From positions 1-5,438 of the forward strand of contig JAFGNI010000498.1 in assembly GCA_016927095.1 (NCBI GenBank): 5,438 nucleotides of DNA, in the 5' to 3' direction. The stretch is from Anaerolineae bacterium. GTDB taxonomy: Bacteria > Chloroflexota > Anaerolineae > B4-G1 > SLSP01. The first letter of the stretch is position 1. Every line of letters starts with the position of its first letter. The notes below the pieces were generated by a model. The model was not told the DNA's origin and did not search any database. It saw nothing but the letters and a program-made list of their open reading frames with translations. This document shows positions 1-5,438 of this stretch, piece after piece. The position numbers and the translations under genes were made by a program.

Positions 1-2591
1 GCCTGACCCGAGGGGACGTCCGCTGGGAGCAACGCTTCCCCAACGCCGTGATGGGGGGCGTAACCCGTGTCTCCGAGACGCGGGTGCTGCTTAGCCTGCC
101 GAGCCTGGGCCATTCGCCCGGGGAGAGCGCACTTGTGGCAGTGGATGCTACCGGCAGGATCCTTTGGCGCACGACGTGTGACGTGGACCAGATCTCGGCA
201 CCGTCAGGGTGTGGCGAAACGGCGGCAGTTACCGGTAATGCACGTGCGGTCGTGCTGGTCGACGCGGCGACAGGTGAGCAGCGCGTCAGAGCCAAGATGC
301 CCGTCGACGTAGCGCTCGCAGCGCCGGCGTGCGATGGGACGATGGTCTATGTGCCCTGCCGCGCGCCAGCGTTGCTTGCGCTCAGCACCACGGGGGACCT
401 GCTCTGGCGCTTTGACGTCGAGGGGATGCTTTCTGGGGTTCAGATCAACCAGACGCCCACGGTGGTCGGGCCCAACGTAATCGCTGTCCTGAGCTCCGGT
501 GCCGTCCTGGCGCTGGCTCGAGAGTCGGGTGAGTTGGTCTGGGAGACCCACGTGGGCCCCCGCGGGAAGCAGCTGACTGCCCCGGTGACCGATGGACGGC
601 GGTTGTACGTCGGAGCCCGAGACGGTGTCTATGCCCTTAGCCTGAGAGACGGCGAGCAGCAGTGGGTGTTCCGTACGGGTTCGTACGTCTCGGCGCCGCC
701 GGTAATGTCCGACGATGTGCTCTGCATCGCCGGAAATGACCGGCATCTCTATGGCGTTGACCCTCGGAACGGCGGGCTTCTCTGGCAGATCACGATGTCT
801 CAGGAGACGAAACTGTCGCCTGCTCTGGCCGAGGGAGATACCGAGGGGCCCTATGTCGTGGTGGTGGATTGCACGGGCGGTGTTAGCGGCTTGACTTACC
901 CCGTGGCTGCCGCAGATCACGAGGCAGCCGGACGCTGGAGAAAGGCGGCGCTGGTGTGGGAGGCGCAGGGCGATCCCCGTCACGCGGCTCAGGCGTGGCT
1001 CCACTTCGCAGCGGCGCTGGGCGAGGATCCCAAGACGGTAGATACGCGTGCGCAGTCCTATGTCGCCGCTGCGCAGCACTTTGCCTCGATCGGCGCAGTA
1101 GGGAGTGCGGTCGAGGCTCGTCGCCGCTATGCGCAGGTGCTCGGATTACCCTATATCGTGCTCGATGTGCAGCACGATGGGCTGCTGCTCGATGCCTGGT
1201 CACGTCTCCGCCTGGTCATTCAGAATGGGGGGTTTGGGCGTGCACGGGACGTCGTGATCCGCGTCGCCGGCGAGCAATTCGAGGGGCAGATCGCTGAGAC
1301 GCAGATGGTGGCGGCGCTGCCACCCGAGCAGAGCGTGGAACAGGAGCTCGACGTCAAGCCGCTGGAACACGGTGACAGTGTGCCGCTGCGGGTGCAGATC
1401 TCCTACCTCGACCAGAACGGCGAGCCGCACCGGCGTGAGGAAACGATCTATCTGGCGGTGGCCAAGAAAGCCGCCAAGCGCGTACCGGGTTCGTTGCGCG
1501 TCCCAGGGGATGCGGCGGCGGCGGCCTGGACCGGCGATCCGCTGCCCACGGTCGATCTGGAAGTCCGCGTTAGTCGCGGCTCGCGGGACTACGCCGTCGA
1601 GCTGACGCTCAACGGCGGCCAGGTGTTCTCGGGTGGTCACTTGTCGAAGTCAATACTCGAGTGGTCGACAAGCGGCGATGCCACACAAGATGGTGTACAG
1701 CTCTTTGAAAGCCTCTTCCACGACGGCGCTGTGCGTAAAGGTTGGCATGTGGCCCGGGGACTCGCGCAACAACAGGGCGCCTTGCGGCGGATCCGGCTGC
1801 GCATTGATCCCGATGTGGCCGAACTGCATCGACTCCCCTGGGAGCTGCTACATGATGACGAGGTCATGCTCTCAGCTTGTGAGTCGACGCCCTTCTCGCG
1901 CTATCTGCCCGTCGAGAGACCGTGGGGAGGTGCGGTGGCCGAGCGCCCGATCCGGGTTCTTGCCGCCATCGCTAACCCCGACGACCTGGCGGAGCGGTAC
2001 GATGTGCCGCCGCTCAACGTCAAGATGGAGAGATTTCTTCTGGCGAATGCCTTCGCCGGAATCGACCCGCACCAGATACGGCTGGAGTTCCTGCCGCCGC
2101 CGGTGACGCTTGAACGACTGAGCCGTGCTATGCTCGAGGGATATCACTGGCTTCATCTCGTCGGGCACGGGCGCTACAACGCGCGACAGGAGCGGATGGA
2201 CCTGCTGCTGGAGGACGCCCACGGAAGCACGCGCGCCATAGCCAGCCACCTTCTCTGTCGTATGCTGGCGCACCAGGGGGCCCAACCTCAGTTGGTCTTC
2301 CTCTCGGTCTGCCAGAGCGCAGTCGGTCCCGATGGCCACGTCCTGAACGGATTGGCCGCCAAGCTGGTCGAGGTTGGCGTACCGGCGGTGGTGGCAATGC
2401 GGGACCGCGTCCAGATGCGCGCTGCCCAGCAGCTCGCACGCACTTTCTACGAGGGCCTGGCCCGCCACGGGATGGCGGATCGCGCCCTGAACCAGGCGCG
2501 TGACGCCTTGTTGGCTGCGGATCTTCCCGGTGTGCAGAGCCCGGTTCTGTACATGCGGCTCTCCTCGGGCCGGCTCTGGGATGTGACGTAA
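1..2591 (+). CDS. Beta-propeller / CHAT-domain (caspase-like) protease, 5'-truncated by window
   Basis: Putative cysteine protease of the CHAT family (Caspase HetF Associated with TPRs) with N-terminal interaction modules. The frame is open to the left edge (first full codon at base 3), so the true start lies outside; GTG 48 and ATG 51 fall inside a propeller blade and are not starts. Residues are counted from base 48. PQQ/BamB-like propeller repeats end in G-x-x-x-W motifs at W40, W120, W165, W206 and W246, with a degenerate one near 80 and another W at bases 24-26. They alternate with A-P-x-V-x-x-G-x-x-Y-V strands. Residues 290-367 are Ala/Arg-rich TPR-like helices, and about 368-474 form a CARDB/Ig-like beta domain. 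The CHAT region runs from about 500 to 847: LFESLF at 552, LPWELL at 596-601, AIANPDDL near 641, catalytic His707 in LVGHGRY, catalytic Cys755 in FLSVCQSA, then the GVPAVVAM signature. Cytosolic location is inferred, since the N-terminus is missing. The substrate is unknown. Confidence 0.93.
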   Translation, partial: LTRGDVRWEQRFPNAVMGGVTRVSETRVLLSLPSLGHSPGESALVAVDATGRILWRTTCDVDQISAPSGCGETAAVTGNARAVVLVDAATGEQRVRAKMPVDVALAAPACDGTMVYVPCRAPALLALSTTGDLLWRFDVEGMLSGVQINQTPTVVGPNVIAVLSSGAVLALARESGELVWETHVGPRGKQLTAPVTDGRRLYVGARDGVYALSLRDGEQQWVFRTGSYVSAPPVMSDDVLCIAGNDRHLYGVDPRNGGLLWQITMSQETKLSPALAEGDTEGPYVVVVDCTGGVSGLTYPVAAADHEAAGRWRKAALVWEAQGDPRHAAQAWLHFAAALGEDPKTVDTRAQSYVAAAQHFASIGAVGSAVEARRRYAQVLGLPYIVLDVQHDGLLLDAWSRLRLVIQNGGFGRARDVVIRVAGEQFEGQIAETQMVAALPPEQSVEQELDVKPLEHGDSVPLRVQISYLDQNGEPHRREETIYLAVAKKAAKRVPGSLRVPGDAAAAAWTGDPLPTVDLEVRVSRGSRDYAVELTLNGGQVFSGGHLSKSILEWSTSGDATQDGVQLFESLFHDGAVRKGWHVARGLAQQQGALRRIRLRIDPDVAELHRLPWELLHDDEVMLSACESTPFSRYLPVERPWGGAVAERPIRVLAAIANPDDLAERYDVPPLNVKMERFLLANAFAGIDPHQIRLEFLPPPVTLERLSRAMLEGYHWLHLVGHGRYNARQERMDLLLEDAHGSTRAIASHLLCRMLAHQGAQPQLVFLSVCQSAVGPDGHVLNGLAAKLVEVGVPAVVAMRDRVQMRAAQQLARTFYEGLARHGMADRALNQARDALLAADLPGVQSPVLYMRLSSGRLWDVT

Positions 2592-2638
2592 CCTGCCACT
2601 CGGCCTCACGGTCGGCCTTCCCCTATGCTGCTTGCCTC

Positions 2639-2667
2639 GGGTGCCCATGAACGGGCGCCTTGCTATT
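2639..2667 (+). terminator. Terminator-like hairpin after the CHAT gene
   Basis: GGGTGCCC (2639-2646) pairs with GGGCGCCT (2653-2660) around a six-base loop, giving an eight-pair stem with six Watson-Crick pairs and two G-U wobbles. It lies 47 bases beyond the CHAT stop codon and is followed by TGCTATT, which is only partly U-rich. It could end transcription of the CHAT gene, but the missing U-run makes it a weak intrinsic terminator. Confidence 0.35.
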
Positions 2668-2676
2668 GGCCTACGC

Positions 2677-2682
2677 TATGAT
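2677..2682 (+). promoter_or_regulatory. Putative -10 promoter element upstream of the membrane protein gene
   Basis: TATGAT differs from the sigma-70 consensus TATAAT at one position and sits in the only AT-rich patch of the spacer, just after the terminator-like hairpin. No convincing -35 box is present at 16-18 bases upstream (the sequence there is GC-rich), and the closest TTG-like hexamer (2660-2665) is only 11 bases away. If real, transcription would begin near 2689 and give a leader of about 165 bases ahead of the downstream gene. Confidence 0.35.
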
Positions 2683-2685
2683 AGA

Positions 2686-2856
2686 ATGGCGAACGGTCGC
2701 GCCTGGAGCTGTTCTTTTAGAGGTCCCGCGTCTACCCCACGTGGCCTGTATCAAGCCGAATGCCTGGTCTGTGGCCGGGTGGCGCTGGGCCCCGTTGGCG
2801 TCGGTAGTGCGGCCTTCCGCCGCTGCCGGCGCGAAGATTTCCAACCGGAGGAGTGA
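2686..2856 (+). CDS. Doubtful small ORF with zinc-ribbon-like pattern (56 aa)
   Basis: This possible small protein starts at ATG 2686 and ends with TGA 2854-2856, directly abutting the next gene's ATG. An in-frame upstream start at 2632 is also possible but would run through the hairpin and -10 box. The C-terminal half reads GLYQAECLVCGRVALG, then a Gly-rich turn, then FRRCRREDF. This recalls small bacterial zinc ribbons of the type Y-x-C-x-x-C-G ... F-x-x-C-x-x-C, but the fourth ligand position is Glu instead of Cys. Against it being a gene: no Shine-Dalgarno site precedes the ATG, the start overlaps the putative promoter, and another frame is open across the same stretch. It may simply be leader sequence. 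I do not assign a function. Confidence 0.25.
   Translation: MANGRAWSCSFRGPASTPRGLYQAECLVCGRVALGPVGVGSAAFRRCRREDFQPEE
2847..2853 (+). promoter_or_regulatory. Shine-Dalgarno site for the membrane protein gene
   Basis: GGAGGAG is a near-perfect anti-16S match. Its GGAGG core (2847-2851) lies five bases before ATG 2857. It fixes the start of the downstream frame, which is otherwise hard to place because the gene has no stop inside the window. Confidence 0.85.
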
Positions 2857-5438
2857 ATGAGCGACGAATATCAGCCCAACGAAGTCGTGGAATCCCAACC
2901 TGAGCCTGAGGCGATGCCTGCAGGTCCGGCCCCGGATGTGCAGTCCACGGCCAGTGGGGATGGCGCTGACGTAGCGACGGCGCAGCTCGGGGACGTGTCG
3001 GTACCGGAGCCTGTAGCCGCGTACGCCGCGCAGGCAGAGGACACCGTGACCCGTGATCGTGCCGCTGAGGCGCCGCGAGAGGTGAAGTTCGATGTGCCGG
3101 GGTCCACGGCGGTCGCGGCGACTGAGGTCACCGTCCCGCAGGCAGCACCAACGCTGATGAGCATCGCGGAGATTGAGAGACCGCATCGGGCCCGACGGCA
3201 GATAGGTTCGGCGCTGGCGGGTGTCGGAGCGCAGCTAAAGGGGCGCGGCTGGTTGGCTGCGGTTGTCCTGGTTGCATTGCTGATCGTCTTCCTGTTCCTG
3301 CCGCCGATCTCTCTCGCCCAGCGGTTGACCAGCGGCGGGAGCTATACGCGCCTCGACGCCGACACTATGACCGTGGTACACCCGGATGGGCTCACGGTCA
3401 CGCGTGAGCCGGGGGCGACGGGAAGTCTTCGTGTAAAGCTGGATTCGATCCCGCGGGCTGACTTTGTGGCTGGAGCGGTGCCTGAGGCGCTGAGCGGCGC
3501 CGTGGCAGCGATTCCTAGCTACCTTGTGCCCAAGAGCCCCTACTACATCATCGACTTGAAAGCCAAGGATCCGGCACCCGGCGCGTTGACCGTCGTGATT
3601 CCCAATGAGGCTGAGCCTTGGGAGACTCTGGATCTTTACGCGTGGGATGGTCAGGCATGGAAGTGGTTACCCACCCGGCTCGACCGCACCGCTGAGGTGT
3701 TGGTGTCCACCGTCAAGGCGCTCCCCGCTTCGGTGGTCGTGATGCAGAGCAGCGCCAGCGCGAGAATCGTGGCCGAGGTAGAACAAGGTCCCCTGGAAGA
3801 CGTTGATCCTGCCATTGGGGAGGTCAATGTACCCGGAGTCCTCATCGGTACGATGGGGGGGATCTCGGGCTACGTAGAAGACCTCCCGGCGCCAACGGCT
3901 GCCGGAGCAGCGATTCTTGTTCCAACGGTCCGCAACTGGCTTCCGGAGCGTGAGGCGAACTGGGCGTTGGTCAGCGACATGCTGAACGTCCCTGCGGATC
4001 GGACGGCGCACGTCGCCAACCTTGTAGCTCTCGCGCAGGATGGACAGTTTCCCGGAATGGTTATCGATTACCGAGGCGCTCAATTCCAAGATCGTGACGC
4101 CTTCACTGCCTTTGTCCAGGAGCTGGGCGCCGCCTACAGTCAGGCCGGCCTCGGGTCCGCCGTGGTCGTCGACACTCCGGTGCGCGCGACCGACGGGACC
4201 TGGGACACGGGCGGCTATGACTGGGAGGCGCTTGGAGCTGCTGTGGACCAACTCCGTGTTGTGATGCCGCTGGAGCCTTCGGCCTATGTCCCCGGCGGCG
4301 ATGCGGAGCAGCTTATCGTGTGGGCAGTGACGCAGCTCGATCGCCACAAGTTGCTGCCGGTGTATACCACCCTTAGCACGGATGGTGAGAAGGTCGTGCT
4401 CATGAGCTCGATCCTGGGCGCGGTTGGCCCGATCCAGGTAACGCAGCCGGTCACAGACAGCGTCGTGCCGGGCACGGTCATCCACCTGTCGCTCGGCACG
4501 CCGATCACCGTAGAGCCGGACGCTGCGACGCGGGGCACCCGTGTCGCGGTCGGTGACCAGAGCTACTGGCTGGGCACACCAGAGTGGCTTGAGGCGCGGA
4601 TGGACCTGTCCGCCCGCTATCAGCTGGGCGGCATTGTCCTGCGCGATCTACTCAATCCCGGAAACGTGACCACGTTAGTGCCCGCACTAGCTGCATATCA
4701 GGCCTCGGGCGACGTTGGTTCCTACGCGTTGCCGGACGTGATTTGGCAGATTAGCGACCCAACGGGGAAGAACGTGGAGGTCACCACGCAGATCAGCCAA
4801 CCGGACCTGACATGGACTGCGCCCGAGATGACCGGTACCTATCGCATTGCGGCGACGTTGGGCACGCTCAGCAAGGGCGCTATGGATATCGTGGTTGAGG
4901 CACCCGCACCGGTGGTCACCGAGACGGTGGCTGCGGGCGACGCAGAGACGGAGTCCGGCGAATCGGCTGAGCCTGCTGAGGAGGCGGACGCCGCGCTCGC
5001 CGCGAGGTTTGTCACGGACGTCAGCATTCCGGATAACACGCGTTTCGAGCAGGGCGAGGTGTTCACCAAGACCTGGCGGATGCGTAACTCCGGTACCGCT
5101 GATTGGCCCGATGATACGGTGTTGGTCTTCTCCGCCGGCGCCGAGTTGGGAAAGGTCAAGGAGATTGAGGTCGGGACCGTCAAGAGCGGCGCCGATATCG
5201 ACCTGAGCGTTGAGATGGTCGCGCCCGGTGAGGACGGGAGCTACCGGAGCACGTGGGAGCTGCGCACCGACGGTAAGGCGATCAAGGGTGGGGCAGCTTA
5301 TGTCCTGATCCAGGTAGGCGAACCCGTTGAGACGCCCCCGCCAACCACAGCGGCGCCGGTGACCGCGCCTCGCCCGGTAGCCAGTGGTGCCTTCGAGCTA
5401 GGTGGCCATATCCGTGATCTGGGGATCATCTACGCCAA
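2857..5438 (+). CDS. Membrane-anchored multidomain surface protein: GH18/YaaH-like domain plus NBR1-type Ig domain, 3'-truncated by window
   Basis: The frame runs from ATG 2857 for 860 codons without a stop and leaves the window. Residues 1-108 are acidic, Ala/Pro/Val/Glu-rich and probably disordered. Arg/Lys at 111-130 precede one hydrophobic segment (about 131-148), so a type II anchor with the tail inside is predicted. Outside, about 155-320 form an unassigned beta-rich domain (ETLDLYAWDG at 256-265). Residues about 335-615 resemble GH18 of the YaaH kind: strand ILVPTVRNW (353-361), VIDYRG at 402-407, the segment ending YDWEALGAAVD (454-464), VVMPLEP (468-474), and a final YWLGTPEWL ... 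YQLGGIVLRDL pattern (570-598). The usual D-x-x-D-x-D-x-E site reads with Arg406 where the acid Glu belongs, so hydrolysis is unlikely and glycan binding is inferred. About 626-682 is Ig-like, 683-712 an acidic linker, and 716-820 an NBR1-type Ig domain (FTKTWRMRNSGTADWP at 736-751). A Pro/Thr linker (823-842) leads into another domain. The partner and substrate are unknown. Confidence 0.9.
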   Translation, partial: MSDEYQPNEVVESQPEPEAMPAGPAPDVQSTASGDGADVATAQLGDVSVPEPVAAYAAQAEDTVTRDRAAEAPREVKFDVPGSTAVAATEVTVPQAAPTLMSIAEIERPHRARRQIGSALAGVGAQLKGRGWLAAVVLVALLIVFLFLPPISLAQRLTSGGSYTRLDADTMTVVHPDGLTVTREPGATGSLRVKLDSIPRADFVAGAVPEALSGAVAAIPSYLVPKSPYYIIDLKAKDPAPGALTVVIPNEAEPWETLDLYAWDGQAWKWLPTRLDRTAEVLVSTVKALPASVVVMQSSASARIVAEVEQGPLEDVDPAIGEVNVPGVLIGTMGGISGYVEDLPAPTAAGAAILVPTVRNWLPEREANWALVSDMLNVPADRTAHVANLVALAQDGQFPGMVIDYRGAQFQDRDAFTAFVQELGAAYSQAGLGSAVVVDTPVRATDGTWDTGGYDWEALGAAVDQLRVVMPLEPSAYVPGGDAEQLIVWAVTQLDRHKLLPVYTTLSTDGEKVVLMSSILGAVGPIQVTQPVTDSVVPGTVIHLSLGTPITVEPDAATRGTRVAVGDQSYWLGTPEWLEARMDLSARYQLGGIVLRDLLNPGNVTTLVPALAAYQASGDVGSYALPDVIWQISDPTGKNVEVTTQISQPDLTWTAPEMTGTYRIAATLGTLSKGAMDIVVEAPAPVVTETVAAGDAETESGESAEPAEEADAALAARFVTDVSIPDNTRFEQGEVFTKTWRMRNSGTADWPDDTVLVFSAGAELGKVKEIEVGTVKSGADIDLSVEMVAPGEDGSYRSTWELRTDGKAIKGGAAYVLIQVGEPVETPPPTTAAPVTAPRPVASGAFELGGHIRDLGIIYA

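Larger units (their letters stand above)
2592..2856. other. Intergenic spacer between the two large genes
   Basis: The 265 bases between the CHAT gene and the membrane protein gene contain, in order: a weak GGCC/GGCC hairpin just after the stop codon; a stronger GC-rich hairpin at 2639-2660; the only AT-rich patch of the spacer, around 2677-2687, with a -10-like box; and about 160 bases of leader ending in a purine-rich ribosome binding site. A short zinc-ribbon-like reading frame (2686-2856) overlaps the leader, but its coding status is uncertain. No tRNA-like cloverleaf, direct repeat or insertion-sequence end was seen. The order hairpin, then -10 box, then leader suggests a transcription-unit boundary. 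Confidence 0.6.

Noticed and set aside
48..50. GTG (and ATG 51) as the start of the CHAT gene
   Set aside because: The frame is open to the window edge, and its upstream residues include a G-D-V-R-W-E blade-end motif that continues the propeller; no Shine-Dalgarno site precedes it.
204..1079. Long antisense reading frame (291 codons) opposite the propeller
   Set aside because: Its translation is Arg/His/Pro-rich with no family resemblance and lies wholly opposite a clearly coding strand. It is a GC-rich shadow.
2602..2616. GGCC/GGCC inverted repeat just after the CHAT stop as a terminator
   Set aside because: The stem has only four pairs with a seven-base loop and no U-run; the hairpin at 2639-2660 is the better candidate.
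1872..2648. Antisense reading frame (258 codons) opposite the CHAT domain
   Set aside because: It covers the conserved CHAT motifs on the other strand, has no recognisable domain, and is explained by high GC content.
2737..2744. CCACGTGG perfect palindrome as an operator
   Set aside because: It is a single eight-base palindrome in GC-rich DNA with no second copy nearby, so chance is the simplest explanation.
2660..2860. 66-codon + strand frame in the spacer with a stop overlapping ATG 2857
   Set aside because: It starts at a TTG inside the hairpin region without a ribosome binding site, and its product has no recognisable pattern.
3667..4485. Antisense reading frame (272 codons) opposite the GH18-like domain
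   Set aside because: The + strand here is part of an uninterrupted 860-codon frame with recognisable folds, while the antisense product is low-complexity and basic.

Overview
The window is GC-rich bacterial DNA, densely coding on the + strand. It holds two long genes, both cut by the window edges, separated by a 265-base spacer. The mix of domains (a BamB/PQQ-like propeller joined to a CHAT peptidase, and a membrane-anchored protein with a GH18/YaaH-like fold and an NBR1-type Ig domain) is one I associate with Chloroflexota such as Anaerolineae-like lineages. That taxonomic call is an inference from architecture and GC-rich codon use; the window contains no marker gene.

Layout. (1) From the left edge to 2591: the 3' part of a multidomain protein. 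In order it has seven visible propeller repeats, a short TPR-like helical stretch, a CARDB/Ig-like beta domain, and a complete C-terminal CHAT (caspase-like) domain with its His and Cys motifs intact. (2) 2592-2856: a spacer with a terminator-like hairpin, an AT-rich -10-like box, a doubtful 56-residue zinc-ribbon-like ORF, and a strong Shine-Dalgarno site. (3) From 2857 to the right edge: an open frame of 860 codons with no stop. It encodes an acidic cytoplasmic tail, one transmembrane anchor, and a large extracytoplasmic part made of a beta domain, a GH18-like barrel whose catalytic Glu position reads Arg, an Ig-like domain, an NBR1-like Ig domain, a Pro/Thr linker, and the start of one more domain.

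How they might work together. The CHAT protein looks like a sensor-protease: the propeller and CARDB modules would bind a partner and the C-terminal caspase-like domain would cut it. The second protein looks like a surface protein whose sugar-hydrolase fold has become a binding module. If the CHAT protein is cytosolic, the only part of its neighbour it could reach is the ~128-residue acidic tail. A protease/tail relationship is therefore possible, but it is a hypothesis based only on adjacency and topology. The hairpin and -10-like box between the genes suggest separate transcription rather than a tight operon.
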